DNA from: Ilumatobacteraceae bacterium
GTDB taxonomy: Bacteria > Actinomycetota > Acidimicrobiia > Acidimicrobiales > Ilumatobacteraceae
Length of the DNA: 59,805 nt
NCBI GenBank assembly: GCA_017859785.1
Contig: JAFMMJ010000004.1
Span: 1 to 59,805, forward strand
Reading direction: 5' to 3'
A model generated the notes under the pieces. That model was not told the DNA's origin. It searched no databases and worked only from the letters and a program-made list of their open reading frames with translations. The stretch's first letter is position 1. The number at the start of each line of letters is the position of its first letter. Below are positions 36,874-44,840 of the stretch, one piece after another. A program made the position numbers and the translations under genes.

Positions 36874-36885
36874 GGGCTGAGTGTA
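36874..36885 (-). promoter_or_regulatory. leaderless-type -10 element of the SufR-like gene
   Basis: TACACT on the minus strand at 36880-36885, six bases before the ATG at 36873. It overlaps the dyad at 36883-36902. Confidence 0.55.
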
Positions 36886-36902
36886 GGCGGCTTTTCTCCT
36901 AC
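36883..36902. promoter_or_regulatory. candidate shared operator between the SufR-like gene and mrp
   Basis: GTAGG (36883-36887) and CCTAC (36898-36902) form a perfect dyad around ten bases, and a further GTAG follows at 36907. The dyad overlaps the TACACT element of the regulator gene and touches TACCGT (36900-36905), the likely -10 of mrp. Occupancy would shut both promoters. Confidence 0.45.
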
Positions 36903-36936
36903 CGTCGTAGTGCAAACCCTGAGGGCGTTCGCCAGA

Positions 36937-38091
36937 ATGGAAGCCATGGCCCCCACCAGCGATCAACTCGTCGAAGCCCTGCGCCCTGTGGAGGACCCGG
37001 AACTCCACCGCTCCATCGTCGATCTCGGCATGCTTCGTCGGGCGGAGATGTCAGGTGACGGTGTGGCCCACATCCTCGTCGCCCTGACGGTCGCGGGATG
37101 TCCACTGCGCAACGAGATCCAGAATCGCGTCTCCACTGCTGTCACCGCCCTCGACGGTGTGTCATCGGTCGACCTCGAGTTCACCGTCATGACCGACGAG
37201 GAGCGCGCCGCGCTCCGAGAGATGCTGCACGGCTCGCCCGGGGCGACGGCCGGGTCGGGCCATGCGCACGGCCACGCCGAGGGACGCGCGATCCCGTTTT
37301 CTCAACCCGGCTCCAAGACCCGGCCGCTGCTGATCTCCTCCGGCAAGGGCGGCGTCGGCAAGTCCAGCGTGACCACCAACCTCGCGGTCGCTCTGGCCGC
37401 GCGAGGTCATTCGGTCGGCGTGGTCGACGCCGACATCTACGGCTACTCGATCCCGCGGATGCTCGGCACCGACCGCAAGCCGGTCGTGATCGACGAGATG
37501 CTCATCCCGCCCGAGCAGTGGGGAGTGCGATGCATCTCGATCGGCTACTTCGTCCCCGAGGGCGAGGCGGTCGTGTGGCGTGGGCCGATGCTTCACAAGG
37601 CCCTCGAGCAGTTCCTGACCGACGTGTACTGGGATGAGCCCGACTTCCTCCTCATCGACATGCCGCCCGGAACCGGCGATATCGCCCTCAGCTTGAGCCA
37701 GTACCTCCCGCGAGGCGAGGTGTTCGTGGTGACCACACCTCAGCCCGCGGCGCAGAAGGTCGCTCGTCTTTCCGCGGCGATGGCCGAGAAGGTCAACCTC
37801 CCGGTGCGGGGCGTCATCGAGAACATGTCTTGGTTCACCGGTGACGACGGCAAGCGCTACGAGATCTTCGGCTCTGGAGGCGGCGCCGAACTCGCTGCCG
37901 AGCTCGACGTGCCGTTGCTCGGCCGGCTCCCCTTGGTGCCAGCGCTCCGCGAGGGCGGCGACGACGGACGTCCGATCACCGCTATCGATCCTGATTCCGA
38001 GGCCGCCCTCACCTTTGCCGAGATCGCCCGCGCCGTCGCCGAGGATCTCCGCCCGAAGAAGGTCTTCAACCCCGAGCTCCGGGTCATCTGA
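36937..38091 (+). CDS. mrp: Mrp/NBP35 family Fe-S cluster carrier ATPase
   Basis: P-loop protein that holds and delivers Fe-S clusters. The 384-residue protein begins with a MIP18/DUF59 domain (about 8-85, PVEDPELHRSIVDLGMLRRAEM), a His-rich linker (GSGHAHGHAEG) and the ParA-like domain with the deviant Walker A SSGKGGVGKSSVTTNLA and VVDADIYGYSIPRMLG. The CPxC motif found in many Mrp proteins after ENMSWF is absent: here the sequence is ENMSWFTGDDGKRYEIFGSGGG. I believe actinobacterial Mrp proteins commonly lack it. ATG 36937 has GAGGG 11 bases upstream; ATG 36946 is the alternative. Divergent from the SufR-like regulator. Confidence 0.92.
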   Translation: MEAMAPTSDQLVEALRPVEDPELHRSIVDLGMLRRAEMSGDGVAHILVALTVAGCPLRNEIQNRVSTAVTALDGVSSVDLEFTVMTDEERAALREMLHGSPGATAGSGHAHGHAEGRAIPFSQPGSKTRPLLISSGKGGVGKSSVTTNLAVALAARGHSVGVVDADIYGYSIPRMLGTDRKPVVIDEMLIPPEQWGVRCISIGYFVPEGEAVVWRGPMLHKALEQFLTDVYWDEPDFLLIDMPPGTGDIALSLSQYLPRGEVFVVTTPQPAAQKVARLSAAMAEKVNLPVRGVIENMSWFTGDDGKRYEIFGSGGGAELAAELDVPLLGRLPLVPALREGGDDGRPITAIDPDSEAALTFAEIARAVAEDLRPKKVFNPELRVI

Positions 38092-38095
38092 CCGG

Positions 38096-38434
38096 TTGGA
38101 CCCGCTCCCCCGCTACCGGTTCGAGCGTCTCGTCGATGAGGCGCTCGCCTCGCTTCCCGCCGAGTTGGCGCCGGTACTCGACAACGTCGTCATCCGCGTG
38201 GTCGACCGCGACCCCGACGAGCCCGACCTCCTCGGTCTCTACGAGGGGGTTCCCCACACCGAGCGCTCCGGAGCCGAAGGGCCCGACGTGGTATCGATCT
38301 TCCGGCTGGCGCTCTGCGACGCCTGTGACGACCTCGACGAGCTGACCCGAGAGGTCCGCATCACCGTCATCCACGAACTCGCCCACGCCGCGGGCATCGA
38401 CGACGACCGGCTGCACGACCTCGGCTGGGGCTGA
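38096..38434 (+). CDS. small zincin-like metallopeptidase family protein
   Basis: The 112-residue protein matches the minimal zincin family by its start, DPLPRYRFERLVDEALASLPAELAPVLDNVVIRV, and its zinc motif VIHELAHAAGIDDDRLHDLGW, which has HExxH and a downstream His in place of the third ligand. The only start compatible with family length is TTG 38096, four bases after the mrp stop, so it is probably translated by coupling with mrp. Physiological substrates of this family are unknown. Confidence 0.78.
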   Translation: MDPLPRYRFERLVDEALASLPAELAPVLDNVVIRVVDRDPDEPDLLGLYEGVPHTERSGAEGPDVVSIFRLALCDACDDLDELTREVRITVIHELAHAAGIDDDRLHDLGWG

Positions 38435-38466
38435 GGCCGACGGTTCCGATCCGGTCGACCCCCGAC

Positions 38467-38478
38467 TAGGTTCGTCGC
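38467..38478 (+). promoter_or_regulatory. leaderless-type -10 element of the DUF4328 gene
   Basis: TAGGTT at 38467-38472, six bases before GTG 38479. Confidence 0.6.
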
Positions 38479-39234
38479 GTGACCGACGGACCCGAACGGC
38501 CCGGCGACCGCCCGCCTCCCCCGCCCCCTCCGGATCTGCTTCCGCCTCCCGGGACGGTACCGACCCGGCGCATCGGCGGGATCGCGACAGCGTCCACCGT
38601 CCTCGTCGCCATCACCGCCCTGTTCGGCCTCGCCTACGCGGTGATGAACGCGTTCGCCGTCGACGATGCGCGGGCCTATCTCGACGGTGTCACCACCGAG
38701 GATGAGTTCATCGGCGCCTACGGCGGCGCCCTCACGGTCCAACTACTCCAGACCCTCTCCCAGGTGGCCGCTGGCGTGCTCTCCGTGCTGTGGATGTTTC
38801 GGGTGACCTCGAATCACCGAGACCTCGGCCGCGATTCCTTCTGGGGGCCGGCCTGGGCGGTGGCTGGCTGGTTCGTTCCGCCGCTCATCCTCTACGTGAT
38901 CCCGTTCCTCGTGTTGCGACAGATGTGGAAGGCCTCCGAACCGGGTGCGGACTGGCGATCGAGCCGTGTCCCGCCGGTGGTCGGCATCTGGTTCGTCCTC
39001 TATGGAATCGCCCCGCTCGCCGTCGTCGCCGCCCAAGGCTTCGGCGGAATGGGAGGGGTCGGCGCTGGGACCGACTCGGTGGCTGAACTCGTGGTCGACC
39101 AACAGTCGGCGATCTGGGGTGCAGGAGTGCTCGGCCTGCTCGGTGCCGTCGCGTGGATCGTGATGGTGCGAGCGATCACCGAGCGCCATACCGCGCTGAC
39201 CGGCGAGCGGACCGCGACCGGCGGGGTGTCCTGA
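38479..39234 (+). CDS. DUF4328 membrane protein
   Basis: The 251-residue protein has a Pro-rich cytoplasmic start (PPPPPPPDLLPPPG) and about four to five membrane segments: ATASTVLVAITALFGLAYAVM, LLQTLSQVAAGVLSVLWMFRV, WGPAWAVAGWFVPPLILYVIPFLVL, and VVGIWFVLYGIAPLAVVAAQG. The WAVAGWFVPP...VLRQMW wording is that of DUF4328 proteins found across Actinobacteria; no function is known. Three bases separate it from the phosphatase gene downstream. Confidence 0.78.
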   Translation: MTDGPERPGDRPPPPPPPDLLPPPGTVPTRRIGGIATASTVLVAITALFGLAYAVMNAFAVDDARAYLDGVTTEDEFIGAYGGALTVQLLQTLSQVAAGVLSVLWMFRVTSNHRDLGRDSFWGPAWAVAGWFVPPLILYVIPFLVLRQMWKASEPGADWRSSRVPPVVGIWFVLYGIAPLAVVAAQGFGGMGGVGAGTDSVAELVVDQQSAIWGAGVLGLLGAVAWIVMVRAITERHTALTGERTATGGVS

Positions 39235-39237
39235 GCA

Positions 39238-39705
39238 ATGGCGATCTACCTGGTTCGACACGCCAAGGCCGGCGAGCGGCGCATCTGGGACGGTGACGAC
39301 CGCGATCGCCCCCTGAGCGGAAAGGGACAAGACCAGGCGTCAGCGCTCGCCGCGCGACTGCACCCTTACGATCCGCCCCTGCTGCTCTCAAGCCCCTATC
39401 TGCGCTGCGTTCAAACCTTGGAGCCGCTCGCCGAACTGTGCGGGATCCCCGTCACCGTTGAGTCGCGCCTCACCGAGGACGAGCCGTTCGAGCCGGTGCT
39501 CGAGCTGCTGGGTGAGGTTCCGGACCACACCGTGTTGTGCAGCCACGGCGACATCATCCCGGCCACGATCGTCGCCCTCGAGCGGCGTGGCCTGGAGGTG
39601 CTGTCGACACCCGACTGGCGTAAGGCCTCGGTGTGGGGGCTGAAGCGTTCGAAGAGTGGACGGCTGTCGAAGGCCAAGTGCTGGCCACCGCCCGGCAAGG
39701 GCTGA
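39238..39705 (+). CDS. SixA-like histidine phosphatase
   Basis: Histidine phosphatase of the phosphoglycerate mutase-like superfamily, 155 residues. The catalytic motif is YLVRHAKAGERRIW (RHA with His near residue 8), the acidic region and second His lie in VLCSHGDIIPA. SixA dephosphorylates phosphohistidine on HPt domains in E. coli; in Actinobacteria its partner is unclear. Expressed with the DUF4328 gene, ends four bases from the convergent TPR gene. Confidence 0.85.
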   Translation: MAIYLVRHAKAGERRIWDGDDRDRPLSGKGQDQASALAARLHPYDPPLLLSSPYLRCVQTLEPLAELCGIPVTVESRLTEDEPFEPVLELLGEVPDHTVLCSHGDIIPATIVALERRGLEVLSTPDWRKASVWGLKRSKSGRLSKAKCWPPPGKG

Positions 39706-39709
39706 GCGA

Positions 39710-40435
39710 TCAGTCCGGCAACTCGGCGAGCTCGGCGGCGAGACCTTCCACCAGACCGCGAACCTCTCCTGGCGGATCGGCTGCGAGACATCCGTCGATG
39801 AGCGGCCGGGCGGTTGTTGCGTCACCAACGAATCGGAACTGGATGATCCCGAGAAAGCAGAAGGGGTCCGGATACGTGGGATCGGACTCGATGGCGGCAA
39901 CGAGATCGTCGACCCCCGAGCGCAGGAGTTCCTCGGCGCGGTCCGCGTCCTCGGCACCGCGGGCGAGCAGTGCCCGCGTCCAACCTCGATAGGTGAGCGC
40001 TTCGGGCTGGCCGGGCTCGATGGCGAGCACTCGGTCGTAGGCGTCGACCGCCGCGTCGAGGTCACCCATACCGGTCTGCCGGGCGGCCACAAGCAGTCGG
40101 GTCACCTCGTCGCGCGGGTCGAGGCCGGTGATCTGCTCCCCGGGCAACCGCTGGCCGGAGGAGGAGGCGACGAACCACGAGGCGAGGACGGCGACCGCGA
40201 CCACGGCGATCGCGACGACCGGCCGCCGGCGCCGACCAGTCGATTCTGACGTCGACGGCGGCGCGGGATCCTCGAGGAGGCGGGCGATGCGGGCGGCTCG
40301 GGCGGTGTAGCCGTCGAGAAGTCGCCGGTGGTCCTCCTCGTCGACGTCGCCGGCCTCATGCTCGCGTTCGAGGTCATCGATCGAGGCGAGCAGGAACTCG
40401 AGTTCGTCGCGAAGGGCCTGTTCGTCGGTCGTCAC
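39710..40435 (-). CDS. CcmI-like TPR protein of cytochrome c maturation
   Basis: Last gene of the ccm operon. The 241-residue protein starts with a helical segment (LRDELEFLLASIDDLEREHEAGDVDEEDHRRLLDGYTARAARIARLLE), has one membrane helix (about 72-90, PVVAIAVVAVAVLASWFVA) and a periplasmic TPR domain (about 110-235). This layout, cytoplasmic coiled coil, helix and TPR, is that of the half of CcmI/CcmH that delivers apocytochrome c. GTG start overlaps the ccmH stop (GTGA). Confidence 0.78.
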   Translation of the reverse strand: MTTDEQALRDELEFLLASIDDLEREHEAGDVDEEDHRRLLDGYTARAARIARLLEDPAPPSTSESTGRRRRPVVAIAVVAVAVLASWFVASSSGQRLPGEQITGLDPRDEVTRLLVAARQTGMGDLDAAVDAYDRVLAIEPGQPEALTYRGWTRALLARGAEDADRAEELLRSGVDDLVAAIESDPTYPDPFCFLGIIQFRFVGDATTARPLIDGCLAADPPGEVRGLVEGLAAELAELPD

Positions 40436-40914
40436 GGCTCCTCCGCCGCGTCGTCGGCCGAGGCGCGGAGCCGTTCGACGATGCGACGGTCCTCCTCGGT
40501 CGCCTCACCGATCGCCGCCGACTCAGCCCTCCAGCGCCGGAAGGTCGCCCCAAGCGCGGCGATCGCGACCACGGCCGCGGTGACTGGCAACGCCCATGCC
40601 AACGCGTCGAGACCCGTGGCTCTCGGCACGAGGAGCACTTGGGCCCCGTACGCCTCGGCCACGCCGGCGATCACGGTGTCGTCGTCGAGCGCGCCGGCGC
40701 GAACTCCTTCTCGGATCGCGGAGCGGATGGCCTCCGAAGCCGGGTTCCGCGACTCGTAGACGCTCTCGCCGTCGCAGACGGGGCAAGCGATACGTCGACT
40801 GATGGCGTCGATCCGGTCGCCCGGATCGAGCGGCCCGCGGTCCCGAGTGGCGCCGACGGCAAGGGCGCCGACTCCAACGAAGAGGACGAGTAACCAGGAG
40901 AGCCGCCGGCTCAT
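40432..40914 (-). CDS. ccmH: cytochrome c maturation thiol reductase CcmH
   Basis: Reduces or holds the heme-binding cysteines of apocytochrome c outside the membrane. The 160-residue protein has a signal anchor (4-23), the redox motif CPVC in RRIACPVCDGESVYESRNPASEAIRSAIREGVRAG (about 40-75), and a second membrane helix (about 105-125). The sequence follows CcmH/CycL closely. ATG overlaps the stop of ccmG; downstream it is coupled to the TPR gene. Confidence 0.92.
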   Translation of the reverse strand: MSRRLSWLLVLFVGVGALAVGATRDRGPLDPGDRIDAISRRIACPVCDGESVYESRNPASEAIRSAIREGVRAGALDDDTVIAGVAEAYGAQVLLVPRATGLDALAWALPVTAAVVAIAALGATFRRWRAESAAIGEATEEDRRIVERLRASADDAAEEP

Positions 40915-41456
40915 ACGCCCTGCCTTAGGCGCTGGATCGTGGTCGAGAGGAACTCGGCGGTGACCTCACCGATCGCGCGGGCCCGAACGATCCCCGAGGG
41001 GTCGATGATCCAGGTCTCGGGCACCTGAGCCACCCCAAAGGAGTTCTGGAACTTGAACGCGTCGTCGAACACGATCGGCCAGTCTCCTCCGTTCTCGGCG
41101 AAGAACCGTTCGACGGCCTCGCGGTCGTCGTGCTGCACGATGGTGTGCAGTTCGGCGCCGAGTGCCCCGAGTCGCTCCTGGTCCTCAGCGAAAGCGACCA
41201 GTTCGGGGTGCTCGCGTTGGCACGGGATGCACGTCGAGGTGAAGAAGTTAAGCACCACCCATGATCCCCGCCGGCGGGCCAGTTCGAAGGTCGACCCATC
41301 AGCGGTGGTTCCAACCACGGCGGGGGCGGGCTGGTCGAGGAGCGTCGTCGACGCTGTCGGCCCACTGTCGGGTGCGGCGCGCACGAGCACAACGAGCAGT
41401 CCGAGCACCACGAACGCGGTGACGAGAGCGGCGAGACGAGCCGGACGGGCGGTCAC
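40911..41456 (-). CDS. ccmG: thiol-disulfide oxidoreductase CcmG/ResA-like
   Basis: Membrane-anchored thioredoxin that keeps apocytochrome c cysteines reduced. The 181-residue protein has a signal anchor (about 8-27, LVTAFVVLGLLVVLVRAA) and a thioredoxin fold with FFTSTCIPCQREHPEL (CIPC active site, about 77-91) and the cis-Pro loop VAQVPETWIIDPSG. GTG 41456 is the start because its GTGA overlaps the ccmF stop; the longer frame runs into ccmF. Confidence 0.92.
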   Translation of the reverse strand: MTARPARLAALVTAFVVLGLLVVLVRAAPDSGPTASTTLLDQPAPAVVGTTADGSTFELARRRGSWVVLNFFTSTCIPCQREHPELVAFAEDQERLGALGAELHTIVQHDDREAVERFFAENGGDWPIVFDDAFKFQNSFGVAQVPETWIIDPSGIVRARAIGEVTAEFLSTTIQRLRQGV

Positions 41457-43429
41457 CGGTCGGTCGCTCCCAACACCACCGAGGTCGGATCGGTCGGTCG
41501 ACGATGGAGCCGAGCGGGGATCGCGCTCATGATCGTGCCGATCGCCATCAATGCCCCGCCGATCCACAACCAGAGGATCATCGGCTTCACGAACACCCGC
41601 AGGACGACGGTCGACGCGTCCGGCGACGGCGGGTTCGTGCCGTCGATGGTGAGGTAGACGTCTTTGGCGAGGCCGGTTCGCACACTCGGGGTGCCGATGG
41701 TCATACCCATTTGGAGGTAGGTCGTCACAGCGGGCCCGTAGACCTTGGTGCGGTCGAGCAAGACGTTGGCCCTTGCCGTGTCGGTGCGCTCATCGCGCTC
41801 GTTCACAACCTCGACGAGTTCGAAGGTGTGCCCTCCCCAGGCGACCTCGCGGCCAGGTTCGAGTTCGATGGTCGCCGAGTGGGTGTGCGAGTTCGAAGCG
41901 GCGAGCGCGACGGCGAGAAGGATGACACCGAGGTGGACCACCATGCCGCCGTTCGCCCGTCCGACGAGACCGCGCCATCCGTGCCGGCGGGTGGCGAGGG
42001 CGATCTGACGGAGCGCGGCGCCAGCGGCGAAACCGCCGAGGCCGAAGGCGAGGAGCGGTGCCCAGCCGTCCGCTCCGGTCAACACGGCGACGACGAGGGT
42101 CGCCACACCGATCCGCGCGGGCCAGAGCAGTCTGGTTGACAGCAGTTCGGTGGACGCGGTGCGCCACGGCAGCACCGGGGCGACCGCCATCAAGAAGAGC
42201 AGGGTCAACCCGATCGGCATCGACAATCGGTCGAAGTACGGCGCCCCGACGACGGTCTGACGCCCTTGGACGACCTCGATGATCAGCGGGAAGACGGTGC
42301 CGAGGAGCACGATGAACGCGAAGAGCGCGAACACGACGTTGTTGGCGAGGAAGGCGCCTTCACGGGAGATCGGTGAGTCGATCGTGCCGGGGGCGCGCAG
42401 GCGATCGCCTCTCCAGCCGATCAGCCCGATCGACACGGCGACGACGAGGGCGAAGAACCCGAGCAGGTAACCGTCGACTTCGCCGGCGGCGAAGGCGTGG
42501 ACGCTGTTGATGATGCCTGAGCGGGTTAAGAAGGTGCCGAGGATCGTCAGCGAGAAGGTGGCAACGAGCAGCGAGAGGTTCCAGACGCGCAGCATTCCGC
42601 GTCGCTGCTGAACGAGGACCGAATGGATGTACGCGGTGCCGGTGAGCCAGGGAAGCAGGCTCGCGTTCTCGACCGGGTCCCAAGCCCACACGCCGCTCCA
42701 TCCGAGCACCTCGTAGCTCCACCAGCCGCCGAGGAGGATGCCAATGGTGAGGAAGCCCCATGAGAACAGTGCCCATCTCCGGGTCTCGAGCAACCAGCCT
42801 TCGCCAACTCGGCCGGTGACCAGCGCCGCGATCGCGAAGGCGAACGGCACGGTGAAGCCGACATAGCCGAGGTACAGGATCGGCGGGTGGAAGAGCACGA
42901 GGATGTGGTTCTGAAGGAGGGGGTTCGGCCCAGGGCCGTCGAAGCCGATCGGCACCCCGGGACCTTCCCGGAACGGTGAGGCCGGACCGAAGGAGATCAG
43001 CGCGAAGAACGTGGTGACCGCGTACATCACGACGAGCGCCCAGGCCACGAGCGGGTCGTCGCGGCGCGCCCGGAAGCGCAGGGCAACCGCCGCCGTGAAG
43101 GCCGCGAGCACGAGCACCCACAGCAGGATCGATCCCTCAAGGGCGCTCCACATCGCGGCGACGTTGTAGAGCGTCGGTGTCGTCGATGATCCGACCTGTT
43201 GGACGAACTCGATCGAGTAGTCGCGCTGGGCGAGCGCTCTCTGCATCATCACCACCGACAGCACGGTGCCGATGAGCACCGGCCAGGCGAAGAGGTAGGT
43301 CTGAGCAACCGCGCGACGGTTGCCTCCGATGAGCGCCACGGCCCCGGCTGCGGCCCCGACCGAGGCGGCCACGAGGGTGATGAGGAGCCCGGCGTTCCCG
43401 AGGGCGAGGTTCAGGCTGAGGGCTGGCAC
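41453..43429 (-). CDS. ccmF: cytochrome c heme lyase subunit CcmF
   Basis: Large polytopic membrane protein that attaches heme to apocytochrome c. The 658-residue product has about 15 membrane segments and the WWD-type heme motif WWSYEVLGWSGVWAWDPVENASLLPW, with conserved His residues in HPPILYLGYVGF and in AYIHSVLV. The start is GTG 43427-43429: GGGAG lies five bases before it and family similarity begins at LSLNLALGNAGLL. It therefore overlaps the end of ccmE by 19 bases. The longer open frame upstream is a shadow of ccmE. Confidence 0.95.
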   Translation of the reverse strand: MPALSLNLALGNAGLLITLVAASVGAAAGAVALIGGNRRAVAQTYLFAWPVLIGTVLSVVMMQRALAQRDYSIEFVQQVGSSTTPTLYNVAAMWSALEGSILLWVLVLAAFTAAVALRFRARRDDPLVAWALVVMYAVTTFFALISFGPASPFREGPGVPIGFDGPGPNPLLQNHILVLFHPPILYLGYVGFTVPFAFAIAALVTGRVGEGWLLETRRWALFSWGFLTIGILLGGWWSYEVLGWSGVWAWDPVENASLLPWLTGTAYIHSVLVQQRRGMLRVWNLSLLVATFSLTILGTFLTRSGIINSVHAFAAGEVDGYLLGFFALVVAVSIGLIGWRGDRLRAPGTIDSPISREGAFLANNVVFALFAFIVLLGTVFPLIIEVVQGRQTVVGAPYFDRLSMPIGLTLLFLMAVAPVLPWRTASTELLSTRLLWPARIGVATLVVAVLTGADGWAPLLAFGLGGFAAGAALRQIALATRRHGWRGLVGRANGGMVVHLGVILLAVALAASNSHTHSATIELEPGREVAWGGHTFELVEVVNERDERTDTARANVLLDRTKVYGPAVTTYLQMGMTIGTPSVRTGLAKDVYLTIDGTNPPSPDASTVVLRVFVKPMILWLWIGGALMAIGTIMSAIPARLHRRPTDPTSVVLGATDR

Positions 43430-43896
43430 GCCGACTCCCGTGCCTCGGTGAGGCGCGCGTCGTTCACGCTGACGTACTCGTCGGAGTGCTTCACCTCGAC
43501 GCGGTCGCCCATGAAGCGATCGTTCGAGGAGTCGAAATAGCCGTGGACCACGACCGGGATGCACTCTTTGAAGATCCCGCCGGGTTCGCCGTCGTAATCG
43601 ACGCCGATGGTGACGTCGTCGAACTCGATGTCGAAGCTGGTGGTGAGCCCGTCGGTCTCGACCGATCCCTCGGTGACGGTTCCTTGCAGGCGGAGGCGTC
43701 GATCGCGGTCGCATCCCTCACGAAGCCCGACCTCATCGACGTTGCAGTAGTAGTCGACGGCCGAGGTGAGGAAACGGGTCACGACGACCCCACCGGCGAG
43801 GATCGCGGCGACGAGCACGAGAGAGGGCAACACCCGCCGACGGCGGCGTCCAACGACGGGTTCGACCGGCCGGGGGGACAGGTCGGGCGAAGTCAC
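43411..43896 (-). CDS. ccmE: heme chaperone CcmE with four extra cysteines
   Basis: Binds heme covalently outside the membrane and hands it to CcmF. The 161-residue protein has a basic start, a signal anchor (about 22-43) and the OB-fold with RRLRLQGTVTEGSVE and the heme attachment motif KHSDEY, His137 and Tyr141, matching the His-x3-Tyr of standard CcmE. Unusual are Cys51 (DYYCNVDEV), Cys62, Cys112 (FKECIPVV) and Cys157, in an oxidising compartment. GTG start overlaps the ccmD stop. Confidence 0.93.
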   Translation of the reverse strand: MTSPDLSPRPVEPVVGRRRRRVLPSLVLVAAILAGGVVVTRFLTSAVDYYCNVDEVGLREGCDRDRRLRLQGTVTEGSVETDGLTTSFDIEFDDVTIGVDYDGEPGGIFKECIPVVVHGYFDSSNDRFMGDRVEVKHSDEYVSVNDARLTEARESACQPSA

Positions 43897-44045
43897 GTCC
43901 AGTACTTCTCCTCATCGTCGACGAGCCGACCTGAGCGTCGGCCGGCGCGCAGCACCCAGAGGGCGAACGAGCCGATCACCACGACCGTGGCGGCGTAGGC
44001 GCCGAGAATGAAGCCGGCGTCGCGCATGGCGAGCACAGCGGTCAC
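43893..44045 (-). CDS. ccmD: small membrane protein CcmD
   Basis: A 50-residue frame exactly filling the gap between ccmC and ccmE: it starts GTG at 44043-44045, overlapping the ccmC stop, and ends TGA at 43893-43895, overlapping the ccmE GTG. The product has one membrane helix (FILGAYAATVVVIGSFALWVL, about 12-32) with a Tyr before its middle, then the basic RAGRRSG and acidic LVDDEEKYWT. Position, size, single helix and charged tail all fit CcmD, which releases holo-CcmE from the CcmABC complex. Confidence 0.88.
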   Translation of the reverse strand: MTAVLAMRDAGFILGAYAATVVVIGSFALWVLRAGRRSGRLVDDEEKYWT

Positions 44046-44824
44046 GATCCGCCTCCGATGGATCCGCTCGAGGTCACCTCGGAGCGGCGCTCGGCGATCG
44101 CTCGGTCGAGGCCGCGGCTGGCGAGGAGGTCATCGAGGGCGATGGTGCGGGTGCGGTGGAGCAGCAGCCAAACGAACAGCAGGGTGAACGCGACCACACC
44201 GCTGAAAAGCGTGAACAGCATGAGACCATCGATATCGACATCGAGGTCGGTGTCGAGGATGGTCGCCTCCTGATGGAGGCTCCTCCAGAGACGGACACTC
44301 CAGTGCACGAGGGGGATCTCGACGACGGCGAGCAGGCCGATCACCGCGCTCCGGCGCGCGCGACGCTCCCTGGTGCCTTCGAGTCCTCGCACAGCGAGAT
44401 AGCCGATGTAGGTGACGAAGAGCAGGGCGGTCGTGGTGAGCCGCGCGTCCCACTGCCAGTAGACGCCCCAGGTGATGCGACCCCAGAGCGATCCGCTGAT
44501 GAGGGTGAGTGCCATGAACACGACGCCGATCTCGGCGCTCGCCCCGGCGACGCGGTCGAATCCGAGAGAGTGACGTCGGCCGAAGAGATAGAGGCCCGAG
44601 CACACCGCGGTCACGATGAAGGCGAGGTAGGCGAGCCAGACCGTCGGGACGTGCACGTACATGATGCGTACGGCGTCGCCCTGGTCGATATCGGCGGGCG
44701 AGAGGACGAGCCCGAAGAGGAGCAGCCAGCCGAGCATCACCAACGTGACAATGCCGAGCACTCGGGTCGCTCGGGTTCCGGTGGCGCGACGAGCGGTTGG
44801 CTGCGGGGAGGTGGTGGGGGTCAT
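44042..44824 (-). CDS. ccmC: heme handling protein CcmC
   Basis: Transfers heme to CcmE. The 260-residue membrane protein has six membrane helices and the WWD-type heme motif in GRITWGVYWQWDARLTTTALLFV, preceded by YVHVPTVWLAYLAF (a conserved His) and followed by IPLVHWSVRLWRSLHQEA (second His). Length is normal. Sixteen bases separate it from ccmB upstream. Confidence 0.95.
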   Translation of the reverse strand: MTPTTSPQPTARRATGTRATRVLGIVTLVMLGWLLLFGLVLSPADIDQGDAVRIMYVHVPTVWLAYLAFIVTAVCSGLYLFGRRHSLGFDRVAGASAEIGVVFMALTLISGSLWGRITWGVYWQWDARLTTTALLFVTYIGYLAVRGLEGTRERRARRSAVIGLLAVVEIPLVHWSVRLWRSLHQEATILDTDLDVDIDGLMLFTLFSGVVAFTLLFVWLLLHRTRTIALDDLLASRGLDRAIAERRSEVTSSGSIGGGS

Positions 44825-44840
44825 CGGTTTCTCTCGCTGC

